NCBI GenBank assembly: GCA_009809945.1
Contig: WTPW01000062.1
Coordinates: 692,284-756,283, forward strand
Length of the DNA: 64,000 bases
Direction of reading: 5' to 3'
From: Gigaspora margarita
Taxonomy: Eukaryota > Glomeromycota > Glomeromycetes > Diversisporales > Gigasporaceae
This document shows, piece after piece, positions 10,791-20,067 of the stretch. The notes below the pieces were generated by a model. It did not search any database and was not told where the DNA came from. It saw only the letters and a list, made by a program, of their open reading frames with translations. A program made the position numbers and the translations under genes. Position 1 is the stretch's first letter. Each line of letters starts with the position of its first letter.

Positions 10791-11290
10791 CATATCGGCA
10801 GATTGGCGTAACATATCAGCTCAACCAATCATGATTGAGGATTATCAAAAAAATTTTATACAAAAATTTATTACAAAGTGAATTTTCACAAAAATGGCCT
10901 TTTTAACCAGCTTTGTATTTATAATTAAGTACGTAGAAAATTACGAAATTCATGTATTTAATTATAAACCAAAAGTAGATTAAAAAGACCATTTTTTTGA
11001 AAATTGGCTTCCGAATTTACCCTTGATAGTTACCAACCCATTTTTCAAGCCCAACCCATCCTAAAACACCTGAGTATTTCAACAAACGATAAAAGTACTT
11101 CTTTCTACAGCTTAGCATAGCTCTTTTAATAAGTTTTATTGGTTTTTTAACTTGTCTAAACGTCAAAGAGGCTCTTTTGTTAGTTGCAACAAGTACTTCG
11201 TTTGTTGGTTTTTCAACGTTACTTAGGAGCAAATTTTTGTATAACAGTTTATCAAAAAAATAGACCCAGTTATGCTGATCTGCTGATATG
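10791..11290. mobile_element. 500-bp TIR element with TAT target duplication
   Basis: The ends CATATCGGCAGATTGGCGTA and, in reverse complement, CATATCAGCAGATCAGCATA are imperfect inverted repeats of about 22 bp that differ mainly by C/T and G/A changes. The trinucleotide TAT flanks both sides (10788-10790 and 11291-11293). Inside there is no credible transposase. It is a non-autonomous DNA transposon inserted into the composite element. Superfamily is uncertain; a 3-bp duplication is compatible with PIF/Harbinger-like or CMC-like elements. Confidence 0.6.
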
Positions 11291-11441
11291 TATAACTATA
11301 TTTAGTAATATTACTTATCATAAATATTTATATCTTATTATTTTAATATTATTCAATGAACTGAATGTACCAGAATAATAAAGAACCTTGAACTATTGAA
11401 CTATCAGAACAATATAAATAGAAAAACTATATAATGACTAA
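11291..11441. other. Short spacer between two TIR elements
   Basis: About 150 bases between the two inserted elements, containing repeated GAACYTTGAACTATTGAAC-like steps. It presumably belongs to the composite element. No gene is seen. Confidence 0.4.
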
Positions 11442-12689
11442 GGGAGCTTCCAGAAATCAGCTGATTTCTGGGTGGGTGGGTGTTTCAGCTGAAGTATCAG
11501 GTGTAATTCCGGCCAAAATTTCATAATTCCGGCCAAAGTTGCAAAATTATTTTTGACCAAAATTATATATTTATTAATAATATTTAATAATTAATAACTT
11601 TTGATATACTGAACCAAATTTGATGATTCAACTACCAAAATGATCCTCTCAACGAGAGGATTCTAGTGAGCCCAAAATTGTTAAAATCTAATCACAGGAT
11701 CCTGTGATCGGAATAGATTTGTGTTACTATCAAAGTTCTATAATTTATTAAATAATTATAACCATTTATAGTAACACAAATTTATTTCGATCTTGGGATT
11801 CTGTGATTGGATTTTAACGATTTTGGTCTTGTTAGAATCCTCTCATTGAGGGGATCATTTTGGTAGTAAAATCATCGAAATTGGCCCAGTAGATCAGAAG
11901 TTATTAACAATTAAATATTAATATTTAATTGTTAATAACTTCTGATCTACTGGGCCAATTTCGATGATTTTACTACCAAAATGATCCCCTCAATGAGAGG
12001 ATTCTANNNNNNNNNNNNNNNNNNNNNNNNNNNNNNNNNNNNNNNNNNNNNNNNNNNNNNNNNNNNNNNNNNNNNNNNNNNNNNNNNNNNNNNNNNNNNN
12101 NNNNNNNNNNNNNNNNNNNNNNNNNNNNNNNNNNNNNNNNNNNNNNNNNNNNNNNNNNNNNNNNNNNNNNNNNNNNNNNNNNNNNNNNNNNNNNNNNNNN
12201 NNNNNNNNNNNNNNNNNNNNNNNNNNNNNNNNNNNNNNNNNNNNNNNNNNNNNNNNNNNNNNNNNNNNNNNNNNNNNNNNNNNNNNNNNNNNNNNNNNNN
12301 NNNNNNNNNNNNNNNNNNNNNNNNNNNNNNNNNNNNNTAAAATCCAATCACAGGATCCTGTGATCGGAATAGATTTGTGTTACTATAAAAGTTCTATAAT
12401 TTATTAAATAATTATAACCCATTTATAGTAACACAAATTTATTTCGATATTAGGATCCTGTGATTGGATTTTAACAATTTTGGGCTCACTAGAATCCTCT
12501 CGTTGAGAGGATCATTTTGGTAGTTGAATCATCAAATTTGGTCCAGTAGACCAAAAGTTATTTACTATTAAATTTTATATTTAACTTTTTAATAATCGTA
12601 AAATCTGATTGGCTAATTGGGGTATCAGGTGTGGGTGGGTGGGGGTAGGCTCATAGTAAACAAAAATCAGCTGATTTCTGGAAGCTCCC
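11442..12689. mobile_element. PIF/Harbinger-like element built as a nested palindrome
   Basis: The two ends share a 26-bp inverted repeat beginning GGGAGCTTCCAGAAATCAGC, flanked by TAA on both sides (11439-11441 and 12690-12692). GGG-starting ends and a TWA duplication are typical of PIF/Harbinger. The interior is a large inverted repeat centred near 11914. Each arm itself holds a hairpin whose halves carry GATCCTCTCAACGAGAGGAT-like and CACAGGATCCTGTGATCGGA-like blocks. No transposase is visible. It interrupts the composite element. Confidence 0.75.
12007..12337. other. Assembly gap (331 N)
   Basis: A run of unknown bases inside the right arm of the nested palindrome. The preceding bases (to 12006) mirror the left arm, so the missing part is expected to continue that mirror image. 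The gap most likely reflects difficulty reading or assembling the hairpin. Confidence 0.95.
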
Positions 12690-12916
12690 TAACAATTGAA
12701 CCATGAACCTACATGCTAAAAAGCATAATACATGAAAACAAAACAAAAGTCAAGAAATCCTCAAGAAATACTAAATCCTGTGACAGCTATAGACAAGAAC
12801 ATTTCTGCTACAAATATTCTACAAAGACACAAACTTGTGAAAGGTGTGATTGGAAAAATATTATCTGTAAAAATACAAAGTTCTATAAAAAGCGAGGACC
12901 ACCAAAAAGAATTTAA

Positions 12917-13256
12917 ATGACCTACACCCTTGAAAGCTTGATAGCTGAACAACAAGGAAAAACTCTTAAAGAAAAGAAGTAGAACCTCGCAATAAAACTT
13001 ACAACCCTAACATCCTTACTAGGAAAACTTGCATCAACATATGACGAGGACTTTTTACCATCCAACGTTGCTGAACTTGCTGTTGAAACATATTTAAAAG
13101 ACAAATTTGAGACAAAACACCTACTCCAAAAAGAAATAGAAGAACTACTCAACTCAGGAACAAATAAAGAAAGCTGAAAAGTATATGAACAAATTGCAAA
13201 CTATAACCATGAGAAAATCAATAAAGGACTATTATCAGAATTAATTTATCTAAAGT
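12917..13256 (+). pseudogene. Small charged protein of the composite element
   Basis: The frame begins MTYTLESLIAEQQGK and continues with an ordered helical stretch around LASTYDEDFLPSNVAELAV and KDKFETKHLLQKEIEELL. It lies 11 bases before the next coding piece, which suggests closely packed genes or one polyprotein. No family is recognised. It is broken. Confidence 0.35.
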
Positions 13257-13268
13257 AAATAGCCCTGA

Positions 13269-13742
13269 ATGAATATAGAAATATTCGAACAAAAGATTTT
13301 TATAAGAAGAATTACAAAAGATTTTATTGACCTTCAAGATTCGAATGAACAAAACTTTGTTGAACAAATATTATCAACAAAGTTATTAAAACTCAAATTA
13401 CAGGAAATACTCAGTCAAATAGAAATCCAAATACAATCAATACAAGAAAGACTTACCTTAATCAACGTATACAAAGACCAAGAATATTCATTTCTTTTTG
13501 AAAGAGCAACAATAATCGAAAAAGCAATAAAGCGAATTGAAGAAGAAAAACCACCAAGTCTGGAAATACAAAAGAAGTACCTCAAGCAAATACTTGAAAT
13601 TGTAGAATTTTATATTAAAGGAAGTAATTTTAGAGAATATTGGTTTTTAGAAAAAGGGTGTATGACCCGATCAAGTAAATATATAAGACCAACTATAAAC
13701 CAATTACTTGAAGAAACTTATAAACTAAAATCAAAATATTGA
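13269..13742 (+). pseudogene. Tandem small-protein family, member 1
   Basis: A 157-residue Lys/Glu/Ile-rich helical protein. It shares an ordered series of blocks with the next piece: FI-x-R...(F/Y)ID(L/I)QD near the N-terminus, LTLINVYKDQEYSFLF in the middle, a YLKQILEIVEFYI stretch, and I-x-x-LL-x-x-TY near the C-terminus. Two tandem copies with the same block order imply duplication. It ends one codon before the next start. No known family is recognised; no signal peptide or membrane segment is seen. Confidence 0.5.
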
Positions 13743-13744
13743 AT

Positions 13745-14300
13745 GAATTACAACAACCCACAAGATAAAGAATTTATAAACAGACTGGTACAAGAATATA
13801 TTGACATACAAGATTAGAAAAGCGGAAGCCAGTTTTCAAAAAACTTCATTAAAAAAGAACTTAAAACTAAATTTGAAAACTTAAGAAATCAATTAATTAA
13901 AGAAATCAAAAGAACTGCACAACAATTTAAAAATAAAACAAAAACAGAATTAACAATTTACAACTATTTTGATAGCCCAAAATATAAATTCCTTTTTGAT
14001 AAAATAACCCATATAGACTATTGGCATTTTGAAGAAATTGAAAAAGATCAATCTAAAGACAACCTAAACAACTACCAACACGGATACCTTTCATTGATAT
14101 TACAAATATTTAATTATATAATACCCGAATCAGATCTAGAAGAATACTACTATAGAGATAGTAGACCTAAAGAACAAAAAATACTAACTATAGAGGAATT
14201 ATTGAAAGGAACATACAATAACAAGAAAGAATATAAAATTGCATTTGAAAGATACCAACAAAATAAAGATAATAGGGAAAAAGAAAAAGTGAATGTCTAG
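13745..14300 (+). pseudogene. Tandem small-protein family, member 2
   Basis: Paralog of the preceding piece. Its blocks are FINRLVQEYIDIQD, ELTIYNYFDSPKYKFLF, YLSLILQIFNYII and TIEELLKGTY, in the same order and similar spacing. The clean C-terminal piece is 14094-14300. As in member 1, the central 'L-T-I-Y-N' block followed by Y-x-FLF is the best marker of the family. Function unknown; part of the fossil. Confidence 0.5.
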
Positions 14301-14680
14301 AGTATCAGCACCAAATAGAAAAAATATCCAAATCCTAACACTACACGAATCAGCATATTTAAATAGGACATTACTAGTATTAGACGGAGCAAACAAATAC
14401 AACAAAATGATCAAATAACACCTATCATATCTGTGACTACAGGACTGACTTAAGCGACCCAAGACTACTTATTACAACACCATAGCCAATTAGTACAAGA
14501 AACTACACAACTAAGAAAAAATCCTAGAACTAATAGATTAATCTCAATAAATACACCAATTATTACAAAAGCACTAGAAATACTATATAAAACAGCAACA
14601 GGATTATATACAGTATATTACACATATGACCAAATCAATAATAAAAGATTAGGACTGCTAACTAACCAATTTTAAATTTA
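14301..14680 (+). other. Decayed coding sequence, unassigned
   Basis: About 380 bases with weak coding character (Thr/Asn/Lys-rich) between two clearer pieces of the composite element. Phrases such as LLVLDGANKYN are visible near 14365-14400, but I recognise no family. Confidence 0.3.
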
Positions 14681-15120
14681 ATGACAACTAGGAAAATTAG
14701 AACGTATTATATCAAAAAGATAATAACGTTACTTGAAAATTATAAACTAGAAATAGTGAAAGAACTTTCAATACTAGAAACACCTGGATTAAAAGAATAT
14801 TATAGAAAAGCCCTAGTATCAATATCAGTGAACCAAGAAATACTTGAAGAAGAAATAAAAGAAATCATAATATTATCTATAGAAGGAGAAATAGCTAATA
14901 AAATAAATAAAACTCTAAAATATATTAACACAACAAAGTGGACCAATTTATAGAAGCAATACCACTTATGAATATTACTATTTATTAATATTAACTTACG
15001 ACCAAGTAACAATATGATTTATCATATTAATAGAATATACAATTGTAATAGCTACAATCTGCTATATAGTAAAATTAATTAAAAAAGGAATTATTGAAGC
15101 ATATACGATTAAATTAGCAA
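14681..15120 (+). pseudogene. Helical piece followed by a membrane-like segment
   Basis: The clean part (14681-14953, 90 residues) is helical and charged (MTTRKIRTYYIKKIITLLEN, EILEEEIKEIIILSIEGEI). About 20 codons later the same strand encodes a hydrophobic stretch around FIILIEYTIVIATICYIVKL (near 15013-15072), long enough for one transmembrane helix with Lys residues after it. Whether the two are one protein is not resolved here. No known family. Confidence 0.35.
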
Positions 15121-15142
15121 AAGACCAGACTAGGAAAATTAA

Positions 15143-15756
15143 TGAGCCAAGAAGAACTTAAACAATTTAGATTTAATTGAAAACCAGGTAATAGAACACA
15201 AAAAGATAAAAGCAAGTGGTACGATAGAAACAAGGAAATATTAGAACAACGAACACCTGAAGAAATATCAGACGATATTTGAAAAACAATTAATGATCTT
15301 ATTAAAAGAAGAAATCCTACAAACAATTCAAGACTTGGAGCAATCCTCTTAACCTTAGAAGGAGCTAGAGGAATAGCAAATCATTTCTACTTTCGAAACT
15401 TAGAACTCGACTTAGAAAGACCAAAAAGAATATCACTACATATTTCCACAAAGGTAGAAAAAGGAAATCCAAACCTTACAGGACGAGCCCTATTGAAAGA
15501 GTGTGAAAAGCAAAGAGATATATACAATGAATTCCTAGAAAATACACAAGCACAGTTATCAGGAATAAAGAAAAGAATAATATTAGAAGTACTAGAATTC
15601 TGTAAAATGGTAGAAGAATCTGACAGTGAATCAGAAGAAACTGATAACGAATCAGAAAGAGAAGACAAAAGACAAGATCAAATAGATAGAAGAATAGTAT
15701 CTTACAGAGATTTTGACCACCAATTTACGATACTACCTTTCAACTTTAAAAATTAA
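15143..15756 (+). pseudogene. Charged protein with acidic Ser/Glu patch
   Basis: Begins MSQEELKQFRF. The best-preserved part (to 15756) reads LGAILLTLEGARGIANHFYF, LTGRALLKECEKQRDIYNEF and an acidic patch ESDSESEETDNESERED before a basic, ordered C-terminus (SYRDFDHQFTILPFNF). The acidic patch could be a phospho-regulated or histone-mimic-like linker, but this is speculation. No family recognised; part of the fossil. Confidence 0.4.
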
Positions 15757-15993
15757 ATATTATATCATCTAGAAGCTATTGACAACATCCTATTTTGTGA
15801 AGGAGCACAAAACGCATATTTATTCAAAGAAGAAGAATACTATGACTCTTTATATTCAGAAGTAAAAAGACTTCAATTGGAAAAAGAAGCTCAAGAAAGG
15901 AATCTTTTAAGAATAGAAAAAGTAGAACAAAGACTAAACGAATTAATTGAAAAACCTTTTGAACACATAAAAGAAAGAAGAAATTCCATTTAA
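15757..15993 (+). pseudogene. Short coiled-coil piece
   Basis: The reading frame contains FCEGAQNAYLFKEEEYYDSL followed by a heptad-rich charged stretch (LQLEKEAQERNLLRIEKVEQ) and ends at 15993, immediately before the start of the next piece. No ATG-led clean frame of useful length. Function unknown. Confidence 0.35.
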
Positions 15994-16440
15994 ATGAATA
16001 TAAAAGAAGATTCACTTATAGAAGAATTAAAAGAAGAATACTTTATAAGAACTAGGAAGAAAATAGAAAAATTTGGATATTATACAGGATCTACTAAAAA
16101 GAAAATAAAAGAACCAGAATACTTAGAGCACGACCAATTATATTTAAAATTAGAATATCTTAATAGAATAATAATTAATAATTTGGGAGAGTATATCATA
16201 AAAAGAAAAGAACCCCAAAATATAAAAGGAGAAATAAATATTTATAATTGTTATGCAGATGATCACTGCTAGGAAAAATTAAATCTAGCATGAGATATCC
16301 ATAAATTAACAGAACAAATTGAAGAACCCTATTTAGGAAAAGAAATAGAAATAGCAACTGCAAATATTAGATACACAGATTTAATAGAAAGAATAATCTT
16401 AAGTATTAAAAAACCAAAGATACTTGAAGATATCACAAAC
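15994..16440 (+). pseudogene. Tandem small-protein family, member 3
   Basis: The first 92 residues include ELKEEYFIRTRKKIEKF, LYLKLEYLNRIIINNLGEYI and INIYNCYADDHC. The last block matches the 'IYN-x-Y/F' marker of members 1 and 2, and most closely the piece at 16591 (LSIYNCYKNKEYC). This suggests a second, diverged pair in the tandem family. Function unknown. Confidence 0.4.
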
Positions 16441-16451
16441 GAAAAGAACAT

Positions 16452-16634
16452 ATGGTTAAATTAGACCTAGAAGAAAGAGCACAATATGACACAATAACAT
16501 TAATAGCATTTACGTTACTGCGTATATTACTAATACTAACACCCATACTATTAATTTATTGGATAAAAACAAATCCATATAAGAACCTAAATGAGCTACA
16601 ACTCGAGACCCGACAACAACCAATATCCCTATAG
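16452..16634 (+). pseudogene. Small single-pass membrane protein
   Basis: A 60-residue piece with a basic/acidic N-terminus (MVKLDLEERAQYD), a hydrophobic helix of about 25 residues (TLIAFTLLRILLILTPILLI, then YWI) and a short polar tail. The end overlaps the next piece by 44 bases in another frame. It resembles small virus or plasmid membrane proteins only in general layout. No family identified. Confidence 0.4.
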
Positions 16635-17145
16635 ACCAAGTGTTAGAAGAATCACATTAAAACTAGAATATATAAAACCAAACGAATTATTTGACCAATA
16701 TTACACGTTCTATATAAAACCAGAAGATTTAGGAGAAACAAAATACATCAAAAGAAATAAGAAGAAAGAAACAATAGAATCTCTTGAAACCTTCTTAAAA
16801 GAATTAAAACTAAAACTAAAAAAAGAACTATTCCCGTTAGCATTAGGATACAAAGCAAGAAATAAAGAAACCCTCAGTATTTACAACTGCTATAAAAACA
16901 AAGAATATTGTAAAATTACTGAAATAATAAAAGGAATTATTTTAGTATTAAATTATCCTGACAATTTATATCAAACAGAGGAACAAAATCTAAAAGAAAA
17001 ACGAGAGCAATTACAAATGGCATACATAAGAAACTTAGAAGAACTGTATGAGAAACAGACAGGAATCTGGATAAATAATAAATATTGTATAGTGAAAACC
17101 TTTAGTGAATTAAAAGAACACTATGAACAATATTGGGAACGATGA
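16591..17145 (+). pseudogene. Tandem small-protein family, member 4
   Basis: One of the longest intact pieces in this half (184 residues). After a basic N-terminus it has NELFDQYYTFYIKPEDLGE, a charged helical linker, KELFPLALGYKARNKETLSI, YNCYKNKEYCKITEIIKGII and a C-terminal helix-rich region (LEELYEKQTGIWINNKYCIV). The LSIYNCY block and preceding Leu/Lys helix match member 3. Function unknown. Confidence 0.45.
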
Positions 17146-17212
17146 TCTAGTTGAATACTGAAATAGCCAATTCAATGAAGAAACACAAATATCATTTTTA
17201 CCAGAACGAAAA

Positions 17213-17971
17213 ATGAGCCAATTAATATTCTTTATAGAATTAGGTGGTGAAATATACATTTTATTATCACAAAGAATCAATCTGAATAAAGATTTTTATT
17301 TAAGACTAAACGGACCAGGAGGAAAAGCAAATTACAATAAAAATGAATGTATGGAAGCATGTGTAATAAGAAAATGTTTTGAAGAAACAGAAATCATACT
17401 AAGAAACGAAAAACTATTAAAAATATTTGAACAATCATATTACTCAACTCAAGAATAGAGAGCAGATAATTGTATACAAAAGGAAGCAAGCTATATAGTA
17501 ACCCTAGCTATATTTATATATCTATTAGAAGAACTTAAACCCCAACACACTGAACCAGAAACATTGGGACCATGGCATATTTACAAAATAAAAGATGTGT
17601 TAAAACATCGAAAAGAATTAGTACCAATACTTGAAGAAAACATAGAACTAATACAAGAAAAGATAAATATCTACGAACAAGAAATATCTGACTCAACATT
17701 TATAATAGAATATAAACAACAAATATTCACAAAACAAAAAGAAGCTGAGAAAACAAGGAACCAATTAGAATCAAAAACATTTCTTAAAGATATAAATATA
17801 AAAATACCATTTGACCAATTACCAGAAATAGATGAAGAATTTCCAATAATGAATCTAAAACTTAAAAAGCTCTCTTCATACGAAATACAGATATTAGTAA
17901 AATATAAAAAAAAAAAAAAAAACTTCATCCTGCAGTTCGATAGTGTAGTGGTTGCGCTCCCAGAACATTAG
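17213..17971 (+). pseudogene. Nudix (MutT-like) hydrolase pieces
   Basis: The first piece (17213-17458) reads LRLNGPGGKANYNKNECMEA followed by CVIRKCFEETEIIL. This follows the Nudix box (G-x5-E-x7-RE-x2-EE) in order, with slightly altered spacing. The second piece (17564-17971) begins near TEPETLGPWHIYKIKDVL, like the EPE...W segment that follows the box in MTH1/MutT-type enzymes, then runs into a charged coiled-coil tail. Nudix hydrolases cleave nucleoside diphosphate linkages, for example sanitising oxidised dNTPs or decapping RNA. The substrate cannot be read here. Part of the fossil. Confidence 0.55.
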
Positions 17972-18720
17972 CTGTTCTTCACGCAAGGTCGCCAGTTCAA
18001 GTCTTATGAAAGACTGAAGAATATTAATTTCTACATTTGGCCATGAGACGGATATACTTGAACTAGGATGCTAGGACCATGTGTGGTGGCACAGCCACTT
18101 AAGAAAAATTTTTCAGGTTGGATCCCTAATTAGGAAAAGATAAATCTGGTTAAATCCCCCAGTTGAAATAGAATGGGTCAGCGGATTACAGTCAGCTGGA
18201 CATATAAGGAAAACGGTAAATCTGGTTAAATCCTCCAGTTAAAATAAGATGGGTCAACGGATTACGGTCAGCCAGACTTAATGAATACAAGGCTTATTCC
18301 GGTTAAATCCCCTGGTGAAAGCGGGTCAACTGGTTGTAAAACGGTTGGAACAATTAGGAAAGTCCCTCGAAGAAAACCCGGTTCTGAACCAAACTCGGAA
18401 GGAAGTACCTGGGGCAGATGAAAAAAGGCTCTATACAAGCATGCCAGCGGAGTCACTTAACTCCTTAAAGTTGATCTATGGATGCCAACGAACGGGCGAG
18501 GCGTACCAGGTGATGGGCCTGCTGGACTTAGCCAGGGAATTCAGATGAAGGAGGAGAGGGGAAGGTTATACTTCGTAGAACAATACAATAGATTAGGAAA
18601 TAAATGGTAACACACAATATAGGGGACCCATGGGGTCCCTGTGATCACTGAATATTGGTTAATAAAAGTCCGCAAATAGCGGATTCAGGAGATCGTGCCC
18701 GAATAAATTTAAAAAAAAAA
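17925..18720 (+). mobile_element. SINE with tRNA-like head, poly-A tail
   Basis: A GC-richer unit of about 0.8 kb. Near its start TAGTGTAGTGGTTGCGC resembles a Pol III A box, and CGCCAGTTCAAGTCTT resembles a B box 45 bases later. The middle contains about three direct repeats of about 77 bp, each starting (T/C)(C/T)GGTTAAATCC (18145, 18221, 18299). It ends with GAATAAATTT and A10 at 18720. It sits in a lysine-coding A-run of the composite element, whose coding character resumes at about 18720. The A-run obscures the target duplication. Confidence 0.65.
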
Positions 18721-19150
18721 ATTCAAGCAATAGTACAACTGCTTCGAAGAATCGAACAAAAAATACAAAAAATTGAAAAAATATATAAAGGACATAAATA
18801 CTTATCCATATTTGAACCAAAAGAAAGGCAAGGAATAGCCTCAAAATTTAGTGAATGCCCAACAATATCGGACTTATCAAAAGAAGAAACAATTGTACAA
18901 AAATTCTGAAACACAAGATTTAAATTTGAAATACACACAAACTCCACAAATAAAGCAACGTATTTCAAAATTCGCCAAGCCAAAGACCAAACAAATATCA
19001 TGGAAATACAGACCTAGGAATATTTCCAGAGACACACTCCGAATCTACCACTAATTTAGAAATTCCTGGTAGAACAAATCTGACCACACTATGCAATACT
19101 ATAGCCATCGTAATACATATGCAGGGTAAGTACCAAGTTGCTATTGATAC
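18655..19150 (+). pseudogene. Last coding pieces of the composite element
   Basis: From about 18700 a charged helical piece (IVQLLRRIEQKIQKIEKIYK; SIFEPKERQGIASKFSECP) continues the coiled-coil character interrupted by the SINE. A short overlapping Lys/Thr-rich frame ends at 19054. Beyond about 19150 coding character and composition change to plain AT-rich sequence, so I place the element's right end here. No terminal repeat was recognised. Confidence 0.35.
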
Positions 19151-20067
19151 TAAAGCCCAATTATATGCTACAACTACTTTTCAATTATAATTATTACTTT
19201 GCTCTGTATAGCCATTAATAACTTGTTATTTCCAGATTAATTATAATCAAAATATAGTATATGTGATCAGAAATTTTTGGTAAAGATTATTCAAAATTTT
19301 TATCTGAAAATAAGTACACCTACATATTGGGAAAGTGTGCTTATTTTTAGCAATTTACGGTATATTGGCAAAGGTTAGATTAGCACAAATAAAAAGATAA
19401 AAAGAAATAAATTATTTTAAATACTTTAATTAAAAAAATAGTTATGGTCTATTATGTGGTAAAAGAATGCTAGTAAGTCAAAAGTGCTAAAAAATATTTT
19501 TGAAAAAAATTTTTTACAAATTGTATTTGATATTCTAATGATATGAAGTAGATAAGGTGAAGATAGTTTGTATTGGAATAGAATGTTGTGATATTTATTA
19601 TAAGTATTGTAAAAATTTAGTTAAAAAATTTGCATATTATTCTAGTAACAATGAAAAGTGAGTTAGTTGGATTGGAATTATCATTTATTACTATAAAAGA
19701 TTCTGTTACAAACTTGCACATAATATATAATTAATATTGTTAATTTAGATTGAAATAGTGATTTTTATTATAAATTACTAAAACAATCCTGCTACAAAAA
19801 CCTTGTAACTGCAGAATATAAAACAATTTGCATTAAAAGCTATATAAAAAATTTTATTACAAAACTTACTTATTATTATAAATTAGCTATTGTGGTTTAT
19901 ATAGGTTTACTATAAAAAATTTACTACAAAACCAAAAATATATATGTAATTATAAAATTACATTAGGAAATTTTATATATAGATATTGATCAATATATAA
20001 CACTTAATCATTTTATATTGATTATAAAATATTGTTATATATTGATTAATTGGATAAAAATTGATAT
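19151..20067. repeat. AT-rich sequence with degenerate repeats
   Basis: From about 19590 to 19950 the phrases TTATTATAAATTACTA and TTGTTACAAACTTGC-like recur every 100-150 bases in diverged form. A similar series is seen at 33290-33560. This looks like an old tandem or dispersed repeat. No gene is seen. Confidence 0.35.

Larger units (their letters stand above)
1781..19150 (+). mobile_element. Decayed composite RT/transposase element (fossil)
   Basis: A run of same-strand, lysine-rich reading frames spans about 17 kb and ends where coding character stops near 19060-19150. Recognisable parts in order: retropepsin-like (1846), endonuclease IV (about 3117-3785), charged proteins (3834-5425), dUTPase-like (5566), Ty3/gypsy-type RT and RNase H (6057-7600), IS1595/Merlin-type transposase (7718-8660), Cys-rich zinc-binding pieces (8819-10398), coiled coil (10510), a family of small paralogs (13269-17145) and a Nudix hydrolase (17213-17971). 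Neither LTRs nor terminal inverted repeats of the whole were seen, so both ends are approximate. It is clearly broken, with some tens of interruptions, and carries three later insertions. Whether all parts belonged to one element is inference from uniform strand, composition and packing. Confidence 0.6.

Noticed and set aside
11973-12351. Three overlapping open frames
   Set aside because: They run through the N gap and have no real sequence behind them.
17931-18010. Possible tRNA gene (A-box and B-box-like motifs)
   Set aside because: Acceptor and anticodon stems do not form convincingly, and the motif continues into a 0.8-kb poly-A-tailed unit, so it is the head of a SINE.
1781-19150. LTR retrotransposon with flanking LTRs
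   Set aside because: I compared the sequence near 1781-1850 with that near 19000-19260 and saw no repeated terminal block; TG...CA boundaries and a primer-binding site were not recognised.
1781-19150. Polinton/Maverick
   Set aside because: No protein-primed DNA polymerase B, packaging ATPase, adenain-type protease or double-jelly-roll capsid was recognisable in any piece.
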